64,000 nucleotides of DNA from contig JAIXYZ010000002.1 in assembly GCA_027489955.1 (NCBI GenBank), forward strand, positions 62,001-126,000, given 5' to 3'. A model generated the notes under the pieces. It had not been told where the DNA came from. It saw only the letters and a list, made by a program, of their open reading frames with translations, and ran no database searches. The position numbers and the translations under genes are program-made. Shown here piece by piece: positions 27,485 to 37,144 of the stretch (position 1 is the stretch's first letter; each line of letters opens with the position of its first letter). This DNA is from Hyphomicrobiales bacterium (lineage in GTDB: Bacteria > Pseudomonadota > Alphaproteobacteria > Rhizobiales > Beijerinckiaceae).

Positions 27485-29092
27485 TCACGCCGCCGCGCCG
27501 GACCGGATCAGCTTGTAGACGATGGAATCGCTGAGCGCCTCGAAGGAGGCGTCGATGATGTTGGCCGAGACGCCGACGGTCACCCAGCGCTCGCCGGTGG
27601 CATCGCCGGACTCGATGAGCACGCGGGTCACCGCGTCGGAGCCGCCCTGGAAGATGCGGACCTTGTAGTCCAGCAGCTCGATGTCCTCGATGAAGCGCTG
27701 GTAGCGGCCGAGGTCCTTGCGCAAGGCGAGGTCGAGCGCGTTGACCGGGCCGTTGCCCTCCGCCGCGGAGATGAGCGTCTCCTCCCCGACCTTCACCTTC
27801 ACGGTCGCCTCGGCGAAGGTGGCGAGCTGGCCGAGCGCGTTGTAGCGGCGCTCCACGTTCACCTTGAAGCGCTCCACCTGGAAGAAGGTCGGCACCTCGC
27901 CCATGACGCGCTTGGCGAGCAGGAAGAAGGACGCGTCGGCGCCCTCGTAGGCATAGCCCTGGCCTTCCTTGGTCTTCACCTCGGCGAGCAGGCGGTCGAG
28001 ACGGCGATCGCTCTTGTCCAGGACGATGCCGACGCGCTCCAGCTCGGCGACGAGATTGGACTTGCCGGCCTGGACCGAGACCAGGACCTGCCGGGCGTTG
28101 CCGACGCTGTCCGGCGCCACGTGCTCGTAGGTGCGCGGGTCCTTCAGCACGGCGGAGGCGTGGATGCCCGCCTTGGTGGCGAAGGCGGACGCGCCGACGA
28201 AGGGCGCGTGGCGGGACGGGGAGCGGTTCAGCACCTCGTCCAGCGCGCGGGACGTGTGGGTGAGGCTGGCGAGCTGGCTTTCGCCGACGCCGAGGCTGAA
28301 TCGCTCGCGATAGGCGTCCTTCAGCGCGAGCGTGCCGATCAGCGTGACGAGGTTGGCGTTGCCGCAGCGCTCGCCAAGGCCGTTGAGCGTGCCCTGGATC
28401 TGGCGGGCGCCGGCCTCCACGGCGGCGAGCGAATTGGCGACGGCGCAGCCGCAATCGTCGTGGGCGTGGATGCCCAGGTGATCGCCGGGCACGACCTTGG
28501 CGACCTCGGCGACGATGGCCGACACCTCGTGGGGCAGCGTGCCGCCATTGGTGTCGCACAGGACGACCCAGCGGGCGCCGGCCTCGTAGGCGGTCCTGGC
28601 GCAGGACAGCGCATAGTCGGGATTGGCCTTGTAGCCGTCGAAGAAGTGCTCGCAGTCGAGCATGACCTCGCGCCCGGCGGCGACCGCCGCCTTCACGCTG
28701 TCGGCGATGCCTTCCAGGTTCTCCTCGAGCGAGATCTCCAGCGCCACGTGCACATGGTAGTCCCAGGCCTTGGCGACGAAGACGATCGTGTCGGCCGCGC
28801 TGTCCAGCAGTGCCGCGACGCCGGGATCGTTGGCGGCGGAGCGGCCGGCGCGCTTGGTCATGCCGAAGGCGGCGAACTTCGCCGACTTCGTGCGCTTCTC
28901 GGCGAAGAAGGCGGTGTCCACCGGGTTCGCGCCGGGATAGCCGCCCTCGACATAGTCGAGCCCGAGGCGGTCGAGCATGCCGGCGACGAGCTTCTTGTCC
29001 TCCAGCGAAAAATCGACGCCCGTCGTCTGCGCCCCGTCGCGCAGCGTGGTGTCGAACAGGTGGACCCGGGCGCGGGCGTCGGCGGGGCTCAT
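27485..29092 (-). CDS. cimA: (R)-citramalate synthase
   Basis: 535 aa. Condenses pyruvate and acetyl-CoA to (R)-citramalate, the threonine-independent entry to isoleucine. It carries the HMGL-like/isopropylmalate synthase barrel (LFDTTLRDGAQTTGVDFS at the N-terminus, HAHDDCGCAVANSL for the metal-binding His residues, GLGERCGNANL) and a C-terminal LeuA-type allosteric domain (about 400-530). The N-terminal signature TTGVDFS and the length fit the TIGR00977 citramalate synthases rather than LeuA. The ATG overlaps the stop of the GNAT gene by four bases, so the two are coupled. ilvD at 53-55 kb works later in the same pathway. Confidence 0.9.
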   Translation of the reverse strand: MSPADARARVHLFDTTLRDGAQTTGVDFSLEDKKLVAGMLDRLGLDYVEGGYPGANPVDTAFFAEKRTKSAKFAAFGMTKRAGRSAANDPGVAALLDSAADTIVFVAKAWDYHVHVALEISLEENLEGIADSVKAAVAAGREVMLDCEHFFDGYKANPDYALSCARTAYEAGARWVVLCDTNGGTLPHEVSAIVAEVAKVVPGDHLGIHAHDDCGCAVANSLAAVEAGARQIQGTLNGLGERCGNANLVTLIGTLALKDAYRERFSLGVGESQLASLTHTSRALDEVLNRSPSRHAPFVGASAFATKAGIHASAVLKDPRTYEHVAPDSVGNARQVLVSVQAGKSNLVAELERVGIVLDKSDRRLDRLLAEVKTKEGQGYAYEGADASFFLLAKRVMGEVPTFFQVERFKVNVERRYNALGQLATFAEATVKVKVGEETLISAAEGNGPVNALDLALRKDLGRYQRFIEDIELLDYKVRIFQGGSDAVTRVLIESGDATGERWVTVGVSANIIDASFEALSDSIVYKLIRSGAAA

Positions 29093-29598
29093 TGCAGCAC
29101 CGCGTCCGGCGGCGCCGAGAGCTGCTTCTCGCAGGTCGTGTTGCCGAGCCATTCGCCCTCCCGGGGGATCGTGTTGCGGCGGAGCGCGATCCAGCCGCGC
29201 TTCTCGAAGAGCGGCAGGCCGGTGTCGGAAATGTCCACGGTGAGCTTGTCGATGCCCCGCGCGGCGGCCAGGCGCTCCACCGCGTCCACGAGCATGTGGC
29301 CGATGCCCTGCCGGGCGACGGCGGGATGCACGTAGAGCATCTCGATATGGCTGTTGTCCTTCACCGACACGAAGGCGACGGGCAGGCCGGCTACGGTGGC
29401 GACCAGCGTCAGCATGCCGGACAGGCGCGCGACGAAGGCGTCCTCGTCGTCCGCCGCAGCGGCCCAGGCCTCGCGCTGCTCGGGCGTGTAGTCCTCGCCG
29501 GTCAGGTCCTCGATGCTCTCGCGGAAGATCTCGACCAGCCGCTCGCCGTCGGCCGGCAGCATGGGACGAAGCGCGGGCTGATGGGTCTGCGTGGTCAT
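29089..29598 (-). CDS. GNAT family N-acetyltransferase
   Basis: 169 aa, one GNAT domain. The acetyl-CoA pyrophosphate loop is VARQGIGHMLV (about residues 85-95), preceded by the strand IEMLYVHP; a C-terminal FEKRGW matches motif B. The acceptor is unknown. It is the first gene of a pair with cimA (ATGA overlap). Close linkage with a biosynthetic gene does not settle the substrate. Confidence 0.85.
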   Translation of the reverse strand: MTTQTHQPALRPMLPADGERLVEIFRESIEDLTGEDYTPEQREAWAAAADDEDAFVARLSGMLTLVATVAGLPVAFVSVKDNSHIEMLYVHPAVARQGIGHMLVDAVERLAAARGIDKLTVDISDTGLPLFEKRGWIALRRNTIPREGEWLGNTTCEKQLSAPPDAVLQ

Positions 29599-29632
29599 GA
29601 GGGCCTCCGATGGAGCGTTCGGCCTGCAACGA

Positions 29633-29757
29633 TGTCATCCCCGGCGAGCGAAGCGAGGGAAGGGGATCCGGCGTATGCGTGATCCAGAGCGCCAGGCCCG
29701 GCATCGTCCTGGATCCCCTTCCCCTGCGCGGCTGCGCCGCTCCGGCCGGGGATGACA
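29633..29757. repeat. Inverted pair of GGATCCCC-type palindromic elements
   Basis: The left arm begins TGTCATCCCCGGC and ends GGAAGGGGATCC; the right arm begins GGATCCCCTTCC and ends GGCCGGGGATGACA. The ends of the two arms are reverse complements, and each arm can fold on itself through CCCC/GGGG pairing. Same family as 27426-27470. Located between cysS and the GNAT gene. Confidence 0.75.
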
Positions 29758-29800
29758 GGGGCGGCGGCTGCGCCGCTCCGGCCGGGGATGACAGGGGCGG
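29731..29800. repeat. Tandem 36-bp duplication of the element's right end
   Basis: A 34-base stretch starting GCTGCGCCGCTCCGG at 29731 recurs exactly at 29767, an offset of 36. It duplicates the terminal part of the preceding palindromic element, probably by slippage. Confidence 0.85.
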
Positions 29801-29830
29801 ACAAGCGCGCGGCATGCTTTACGCGCGCCG

Positions 29831-29971
29831 CCCCCTCCCCCCGCACAGCGGCGGGGAGGGTGAGGGTGGGGGGCGGTTCGACCGGGTGCAGACCCATCCG
29901 GCGGCGACCGGCCCCACGCCCGGCGCCCCCCACCCCTGGCCCCTCCCCGCCGCTTCGCGGGAGGAGGGGGA
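29831..29971. repeat. G/C-tract inverted repeat element (third family)
   Basis: C-rich and G-rich tracts form two facing hairpins: CCCTCCCC..GCGGGGAGGG with short loop at 29833-29861 and CCCCTCCCCGCCGC..GCGGGAGGAGGGG at 29940-29971. The inner halves (GGTGGGGGGCG and CGCCCCCCACC) are also complementary to each other. This completes the 388-base gap 29599-29986 between cysS and the GNAT gene, which holds only repeats. Confidence 0.65.
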
Positions 29972-29986
29972 GGCGATCGGCGACCG

Positions 29987-31513
<1,527 letters not shown>

Positions 31514-31819
31514 GCGGATTCCCCTGCCTGCCGGCCGGGAGGGTCGATCCGATCTTAGGGGATCAAGAGCAGACGCTTCCAGCCAGCGGGTTCGCTAGCG
31601 GATAATGATGCAGAAAAAGCAAATGCAGGTCTGCGCGGGCGTCATGGCTCAACCCATTGCCTTCCCCCGCCCGATCCGTCAAGAGAGCGGCCGCGCCGTG
31701 TGCGGTGCAGCACAGCGCTCCGGCGTTGGAACATTCAATCTTTCTTCACGGTTGATCGGGACATTCTGGGTTCGGTCCAGAATCGGATCAACGCTTTGTT
31801 AAGGCTGGAGCTGAAGGCC
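31514..31819. promoter_or_regulatory. Leader/promoter gap with an extended stem-loop
   Basis: 306 bases between cysS and a small secreted protein, AT-richer than its surroundings near the middle. The only structure I see is at 31751-31792: outer pairing GTTGATC/GATCAAC and inner pairing ATTCTGG/CCAGAAT, separated by an uneven internal loop, with apical loop GTTCGGT. It ends 27 bases before the ATG of the plus-strand gene and could be a 5' UTR structure or an operator. Confidence 0.4.
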
Positions 31820-32152
31820 ATGCGCCGCGCCGTCGCTATCCTGGGTTTCGTCGCCGTTGCGGCGGCCGCCGTCCCCTTCGTCGCCGTGAACGCCACGCCG
31901 ACCGCCGCGCGGGCCGAAGGGCCTGCCGTGGTGATGATCCCCGCCTCCGACGGCTACGGCCTCAACGAGTGCCTGACCACCGGCGCCGCCTGCGGCAAGG
32001 TGGTGGCGGATGCGTGGTGCCAGGCCCATGGCTACGGCCCCGCCCTCCAGTTCGGCGTGATGCGCCCGGAGGAGGTCACCGGCACGGTCGTCTCCACCGT
32101 CGCCGCGCGCACCGAGGCCGCCCAGCCGGTCGCCGTCACCTGCCAGAATTGA
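31820..32152 (+). CDS. Small secreted Cys-containing protein, unknown function
   Basis: 110 aa with a Sec signal peptide (MRRAVAILGFVAVAAAAVPF, cleavage near ARA-EG at about 35). The mature part has four Cys (NECL, AACGK, DAWCQ, VTCQ) likely in two disulphides, and the segment VMIPASDGYGLNECLTTG, which recurs in small periplasmic proteins of Hyphomicrobiales as I recall. The frame is open upstream to 31700, but the signal peptide fixes the ATG at 31820. Followed by a strong terminator. No function can be given. Confidence 0.8.
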   Translation: MRRAVAILGFVAVAAAAVPFVAVNATPTAARAEGPAVVMIPASDGYGLNECLTTGAACGKVVADAWCQAHGYGPALQFGVMRPEEVTGTVVSTVAARTEAAQPVAVTCQN

Positions 32153-32187
32153 CCTCCGCGGCGCGGTCATCGCGCCAGCCGGAACGA

Positions 32188-32216
32188 AAAAGCCGCCGGA
32201 CGCCCCGGCGGCTTTT
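32188..32216 (+). terminator. Rho-independent terminator
   Basis: Perfect 12-bp stem AAAAGCCGCCGG / CCGGCGGCTTTT with a five-base loop ACGCC. The A and T ends let it work for both the small secreted protein gene and the convergent creA. Confidence 0.85.
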
Positions 32217-32264
32217 GTCGTTGCTACGGCCTTGTCCGCCCTCGCGGCTCGTTTGGCCGGCCGG

Positions 32265-32789
32265 TCAGCCCCTGACCCAGTCGGCGCATTTCTCCACGGC
32301 CGCGTCGCCCCAGGGCGCGATGGGCACGGTGGAGGTGGAGTTCTTGGGGCTGCCCTCGATGAGCCGGTCGGAATAGACCATGTAGACCAGCGTGTTGCGC
32401 TTGGCGTCGCAGCCGCGGACGATCTGCATGCGCTTGAAGATGAGCGAGCGGCGCTCGCTGAACACAACCTCGCCCTGCTCGAACTTCTCCTTGAAGCGGA
32501 TCGGCCCGACCTGGCGGCAGGCGAGCGAGATGTCGGAGACCTCCTCCGCGACGCCGAACATGCCCTTCACGCCGCCCCGCTCGGGCAGCGTGTAGTGGCA
32601 GGCGACGCCCTCCACCTGCGGATCGTCGATGCCGTAGACGGCGAGCTTGTCGTCGGGCGTGAGGAATTTCCACACGGTCGACTTCTTGAAGATGACGTCC
32701 GGGCCGTCGGCCAAGGCCGGTCCGCCGGCGAGCGAGAGCCCGGCCAGGACGAGGGCGGCGAGACGGACGGCGTTCGACTTCACGGACAT
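32265..32789 (-). CDS. creA: CreA family periplasmic protein
   Basis: 174 aa with a signal peptide ending GGPALA. The CreA pattern is clear: STVWKFLTPDDKLAVYGIDDP, then VEGVACHYTLPERGG and SDISLACRQVGPI, with paired Cys residues. CreA is conserved in proteobacteria; its molecular role is unknown even in E. coli. Start ATG at 32789. It is 32 bases downstream of the VOC gene on the same strand. Confidence 0.9.
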   Translation of the reverse strand: MSVKSNAVRLAALVLAGLSLAGGPALADGPDVIFKKSTVWKFLTPDDKLAVYGIDDPQVEGVACHYTLPERGGVKGMFGVAEEVSDISLACRQVGPIRFKEKFEQGEVVFSERRSLIFKRMQIVRGCDAKRNTLVYMVYSDRLIEGSPKNSTSTVPIAPWGDAAVEKCADWVRG

Positions 32790-32821
32790 GGGGCGGGGCT
32801 CCTTGACGCCCCGGCATATGG

Positions 32822-33229
32822 TCATCCGGCGGCGGCGGGAAAAGGGGAATGGCAGACGCAGGCGATCTTGTTGCCGTCCGGGTCCCGCGCATAGGCGCCG
32901 TAGAAGTCCGGATGGTAATGCGGCCGCAGCCCGGGCGCGCCGAGATCGGGCGCGCCGCGCGCCAGGGCCGCGGCATGGAACGCATCCACCGCCGCCCGGT
33001 TCCCGGCCTCGAAGGCGACCGTGACGCCGTTGCCGACGCTGGCGGCCAGCCCGTCCACCGGGCGCATGACGTAGAATTGCGGCGTGCGCGTCGGCTCGAT
33101 GCAATAGCCCACCATGCCGTGGTCAAGGTCCGTCTCGTGGCGGACATAGCCGAGCGGCAGGAGCAGGGCGTCGTAGAAGGCGATGGCGCGGGGCAGGTCG
33201 GCGCTGCCGACGGTCACGTGGCTGAGCAT
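32822..33229 (-). CDS. VOC family (glyoxalase/extradiol dioxygenase fold) protein
   Basis: 135 aa, two beta-alpha-beta-beta-beta modules. N-terminal MLSHVTVGSADLPRAIAFYD supplies the first metal-ligand His (His4), and the C-terminal half has HYHPDFYGAYARDPDGNKI. Relatives include lactoylglutathione lyase-like and fosfomycin-resistance proteins; nothing here fixes the substrate. The ATG at 33229 is the conserved start although the frame is open to 33436. It may be co-transcribed with creA. Confidence 0.87.
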   Translation of the reverse strand: MLSHVTVGSADLPRAIAFYDALLLPLGYVRHETDLDHGMVGYCIEPTRTPQFYVMRPVDGLAASVGNGVTVAFEAGNRAAVDAFHAAALARGAPDLGAPGLRPHYHPDFYGAYARDPDGNKIACVCHSPFPAAAG

Positions 33230-33404
33230 GGCGGATCTCCGTTTCGCTTGGCGCGGAGACTGCCCCGGCCCGCCAGACCGCGATTGCGAAAGTGTGTGGC
33301 CGGCCTGCGCTTGCCAGGGCGGAGTCCACACTTTAACCACCTTCGGGTCCGATGGAGTGCGGATGTCCGGACCGCGATTCCGGCGGCGTGACGACGGTGA
33401 GCGC

Positions 33405-34589
33405 ATGATCCTCTTCCCCAAGCGCGTGGCGGCCATCGCCGTGGCGCTGACCTCGCTGGCAGGCGCGGCCCTTGCGCAGTCCCCGGTCTGCGACCGCTAC
33501 CGCGCCGAGCTGGCCTCGCTCTCCCAGGTCGATACGGGCCGCTCGCGGGAATACGAGGCGGCCGCCCAGCGCCAGCAGGCGGAACTCGCCCGCACCGCGG
33601 CCTATGCGCGCCAGCTGGGCTGCGACCGCCAGCAATTCCTGTTCTTCGGCGACGCGCCTCCCCCCGAATGCGGCCCGCTGCGCCAGCGCATGGGCCAGAT
33701 GCAGGCCAATCTGCGCCAGCTGATGGCGCAGGCCGATGGCGGCGTCGAGCAGCGCCGCCGTTTCCTGCTCGCGGCCATCAACCAGAATTGCGGCCCCGGC
33801 GGCGTGCAGCAGGCCCGGCCGCGCGGCTTCTTCGAGCAGCTCTTCGGCGGCGGCCAGCAGGAGGTGCGCCAGCCCCCCGGCGGCTACCCGGTCGACGCCA
33901 GCGGCCAGCCCGTGCCCTTCGGCGAGCAGCCGCTGGACGAGGCGCGGCTCGGCGGCGGCAAGACGGTCTGCGTGCGCGCCTGCGACGGTTTCTTCTTCCC
34001 GCTCGCGGTCTCGCCGGGCGGCCGCTCGGGCGCCAACGAGATGTGCCAGGCCCTGTGCCCCGGCGCCGAGACGGAAGCCTTCTCCATGGGCGAGGAGATC
34101 AAGACGGCGGTGTCGCTGCGCGGCACGCCCTACGTGAACCTGCCCAACGCCCTGAAATACACCCGCAGCTACGACGCCTCGTGCTCCTGCAAGCGCGAGG
34201 GCGAGAGCTGGGCCCAGGCGCTGCGCAATGCCGAAGCGCTGATGGACAAGCGCAAGACCGATATCTACGTGACCGAGGCCAAGGCCGAGGAATTGTCGCG
34301 CGCCCAGCCGGCCAAGCCCGATCCGAAGCGCCCGGCCCCGCGCAATGCGCGCGAGCAGGCCCAGCAGCAGGTGGAGGCCGCGGCCGCGGCGGAGGCGGCC
34401 TCGGGCGCGCAGGCGCCGACCGCCGGCACCGATTCCTCGGGCATCGGCCCGCGCACGATCGGCGAGACGCGGACCGTGACGCTCGAGGAGGGCCAGCGCC
34501 GCGAGGTGCAGCGTCCCGACGGCAGCAAGGCGACGGTGCGCGTCATCGGCTCCGGTCAGGCGCCGGCCATGGGCCCCGCGCCGCAATAG
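33405..34589 (+). CDS. DUF2865 domain protein, exported
   Basis: 394 aa. The ATG at 33405 starts a signal peptide (cleavage after GAALAQ). The first ~290 residues form a Cys-rich domain of the DUF2865 type: VCDRYRAELASL, later TVCVRACDGFFFPLAVSPGG and CQALCPGAETEAFSM, then DASCSCKREGESW. The C-terminal ~110 residues are a Gln/Ala-rich coiled stretch (EQAQQQVEAAAAAEA) and an unstructured tail. DUF2865 proteins are typical of Hyphomicrobiales and unstudied. An upstream in-frame ATG at 33363 would mask the signal peptide. Convergent with gltX, ten bases apart. Confidence 0.85.
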   Translation: MILFPKRVAAIAVALTSLAGAALAQSPVCDRYRAELASLSQVDTGRSREYEAAAQRQQAELARTAAYARQLGCDRQQFLFFGDAPPPECGPLRQRMGQMQANLRQLMAQADGGVEQRRRFLLAAINQNCGPGGVQQARPRGFFEQLFGGGQQEVRQPPGGYPVDASGQPVPFGEQPLDEARLGGGKTVCVRACDGFFFPLAVSPGGRSGANEMCQALCPGAETEAFSMGEEIKTAVSLRGTPYVNLPNALKYTRSYDASCSCKREGESWAQALRNAEALMDKRKTDIYVTEAKAEELSRAQPAKPDPKRPAPRNAREQAQQQVEAAAAAEAASGAQAPTAGTDSSGIGPRTIGETRTVTLEEGQRREVQRPDGSKATVRVIGSGQAPAMGPAPQ

Positions 34590-34599
34590 ACCCCTTTTC

Positions 34600-35949
34600 T
34601 CAGGCGCGCTCGCCCGAGAGACGCCGCAGGGCCCGCTCGCGCCCGATGAGCGGCAGCAGCGCCGCGAGTTCAGGGCCATGGTCGCGCCCGGTCAGCGCCA
34701 GCCTGAGCGGCATGAACAGGGCGCGACCCGCGCGTCCCGTCGCAGCCTTCACCGCTCCGGTCCAGGTCTTCCACGTCGTCTCGCCAAAGGCACCGGACGG
34801 CAGCAGGTCCCGCGCGGCGGCGATGAAGGCTTGGTCCTCAACGACCGGGTCGACGGGGCCGGTGACGACCGGCGCCCAGACGGCTGCGTCGGCCATGACG
34901 TCGAGGTTCCCGCGCACCGCCGCCCAGAAGGGCTCGCCGAGATCGCAGCCGAGGGCGGCAAGGCGCGGCGCCGCCTGCGCATAGGGCATGGCGTGGAGCA
35001 GTTTCGCGTTGAGGGCGCGCAGCTCCGCCTCGTCGAACCGGGCCGGCGCGCGCGAGATGTGCGTGAGGTCGAGGATCGCGCCGAGGGCCTCCAGGCTGTC
35101 CACGGGGCGGACGGCCTCGGCCGAGCCGACGAGCACGGCGAGCGCGGCGACCGCCATCGGCTCCAGCCCGCTCTCCCGCAGGCCGCGCAGGGAGAGGTGC
35201 CCCATGCGCTTGGACAGGCCCTCGCCGGTGGCGGTGGTGAGGAGGTTGTGGTGGCCGAAGGCCGGCACGGCGGCGTCCAGCGCCCGCAGGATCTGGATCT
35301 GCACGGCGGTGTTGGTGACGTGATCCTCGCCGCGCACGACGTGGGTGATGCCCTCGCGGGCATCGTCCACCACGGAGGGCAGCGTATAGAGATACGAGCC
35401 GTCCTCGCGCACCAGGACCGGGTCCGACAGCGAGCCGCAATCGACCTGCGAAGCCCCGCGCACCAGGTCGTCCCACGCCACGATGCCGGGCTCGAGCCGG
35501 AAGCGCCAGTGCGGACGCCGTCCCTCCGCCTCCAGCCGGGCGCGCTCGTCCGGACCAAGCGCGAGGGCAGCGCGGTCGTAGACGGGCGGCAGGCCGCGGG
35601 CCAGCTGGCGCTTGCGGCGGCGGTCGAGCTCGTCGGGCGTCTCGTAACAGGGATAGAGCCGGCCCGCTGCCTTCAGCCGCTCGGCCGCCTCGTCGTAGAT
35701 CGCCAGCCGGTCCGACTGCCGGATCACCCGGTCGGGAGCGATGCCGAGCCAGGCGAGGTCGGCGACGATGGCGTCGGCGAATTCGGGCCGCGAGCGTTCT
35801 TGATCGGTGTCATCGAGCCGCAGCAGGAACGTGCCACCATCCCGGCGGGCGATGAGCCAGTTGATGAGCGCCGTGCGCGCATTGCCGATATGGAGGAGCC
35901 CGGTGGGCGACGGCGCGAAGCGGACGGCGGGAGCGGAGGTGACAGCCAT
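34600..35949 (-). CDS. gltX: Glutamate--tRNA ligase (short, GltX2-like)
   Basis: 449-aa class I synthetase. HIGH-type motif [18 protein letters not shown] at the N-terminus; the KMSKS loop reads EGLSKRMG. Length and motif fit the second, non-canonical type that many alphaproteobacteria carry beside a ~470-aa GltX1; such enzymes may charge tRNA-Gln for later amidation. Whether another copy exists is not visible in this window. ATG at 35949; no strong ribosome site. Confidence 0.9.
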   Translation of the reverse strand: MAVTSAPAVRFAPSPTGLLHIGNARTALINWLIARRDGGTFLLRLDDTDQERSRPEFADAIVADLAWLGIAPDRVIRQSDRLAIYDEAAERLKAAGRLYPCYETPDELDRRRKRQLARGLPPVYDRAALALGPDERARLEAEGRRPHWRFRLEPGIVAWDDLVRGASQVDCGSLSDPVLVREDGSYLYTLPSVVDDAREGITHVVRGEDHVTNTAVQIQILRALDAAVPAFGHHNLLTTATGEGLSKRMGHLSLRGLRESGLEPMAVAALAVLVGSAEAVRPVDSLEALGAILDLTHISRAPARFDEAELRALNAKLLHAMPYAQAAPRLAALGCDLGEPFWAAVRGNLDVMADAAVWAPVVTGPVDPVVEDQAFIAAARDLLPSGAFGETTWKTWTGAVKAATGRAGRALFMPLRLALTGRDHGPELAALLPLIGRERALRRLSGERA

Positions 35950-36115
35950 GCCGCTCTATGGCCACATCGCTGGCGAAAACTCAAACGTCCGGGGCTGCGC
36001 GACAGCGCGCGACTGACCTCGGACGCTGCCGGTATTTTGCGTTGCAACATCAAATGTGGTTCTATTTCGCAAATGCAGCATGACGCCGAGCGGCGTCCCG
36101 ACAAGGAGCGTGACG

Positions 36116-36982
36116 ATGACGGCCTCCGGTCCCCCGAACAGTCCTTTCGCTGCCTTCCTGGCCGTACCGCAGGCACTGGCCAAGGCCCAGGTTGAGTTCG
36201 CCGCCCAGGCCGCCCAGGCTTGGTTCCGCCTCTGGACGCCCGGCGGCCCGGCGCCGAGCCCTGCGGCCATCGCCGAGGCGATCGTCGAGGCCGAGCAGCA
36301 GATGGCTCAGGCGCTGCATCTCCCCGAGGCGCCCGATCCCGCGAGCGAGGCCTTCCCGAAGCCGCCTGCTCCGCAGCAGCCCAGCCCTGCCCCCGCCGCG
36401 ACGCCGACGTCGCCGAAAAAGGTGGCGCCGAGCCGCCCCGCCGCTGCCGCCAGGCCCAAGGCGTCGTCGAGCGCGGCGCGCGTCGCCGCGCCTGTGCCGG
36501 TGATGCCGGCCCCGAAGCCTGCAGAGGCCAAGACACCATCGATCGCGACACCGCCGGCCAAGGCACCGGCCGAAAGGGCCAAGGCAGCCAGGCCGTCGAC
36601 AGCCAAGGCTCCTGCAACCAAGGCTGCTGCAGCCAAAGTCCCTTCAGCCAAATCACCGGACGCGAAACCGGCGCCCAGGCCCGCGCCGGCCGTGACCCTC
36701 GTGCCCGAGGCGGCGCTCGCCTTCGACGACGCCTTCGTCACCCCGCGCATGCCGCCGCTGCTGGACGCCCCCGAGGGCAAGGCCGACGATTTTTCTGCGA
36801 TCAAGGGGATCGGGCCCAAGCTCTCGCGCCTGCTCAACGAGCTCGGCGTGCACCATTACCGGCAGATCGCCCTGTGGACGCCGGAGGAGATCGCCTGGAT
36901 CAACGACAAGCTCGACTTCAAGGGGCGCGTGCAGCGGGAGAAGTGGGTGCAGCAGGCCCGCGCGCTGGCGGGGCTCGGCTGA
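36116..36982 (+). CDS. Helix-hairpin-helix protein with histone-H1-like linker
   Basis: 288 aa in three parts. Residues 1-70: a phasin-like amphipathic helix region (FAAFLAVPQALAKAQVEF). Residues about 75-205: a Pro/Ala/Lys linker with repeated KAPA/AKAP words, resembling the tail of histone H1. Residues about 225-288: a helix-hairpin-helix domain (AIKGIGPKLSRLLNELGV, then WTPEEIAWIN), the type that binds DNA backbone non-specifically. AAGGAG at 36102-36107 sets the ATG. Binding to DNA and a link to granules or nucleoid organisation are inferences. Confidence 0.78.
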   Translation: MTASGPPNSPFAAFLAVPQALAKAQVEFAAQAAQAWFRLWTPGGPAPSPAAIAEAIVEAEQQMAQALHLPEAPDPASEAFPKPPAPQQPSPAPAATPTSPKKVAPSRPAAAARPKASSSAARVAAPVPVMPAPKPAEAKTPSIATPPAKAPAERAKAARPSTAKAPATKAAAAKVPSAKSPDAKPAPRPAPAVTLVPEAALAFDDAFVTPRMPPLLDAPEGKADDFSAIKGIGPKLSRLLNELGVHHYRQIALWTPEEIAWINDKLDFKGRVQREKWVQQARALAGLG

Positions 36983-37144
36983 CGGCCCCGAGCCGGTTTC
37001 GGGAACGATCGGGACGGCCGGCGGGTTGATCGGGGATGAACGCGCGGGATCCGTCCCACGCGTCGCCAACCCCGTTCAGCGCCCGTTCACCCCCCGCCCC
37101 CGACCATGGGCGAGGACTGGGGGGCGCCTCACAGGAGGTGCCTG

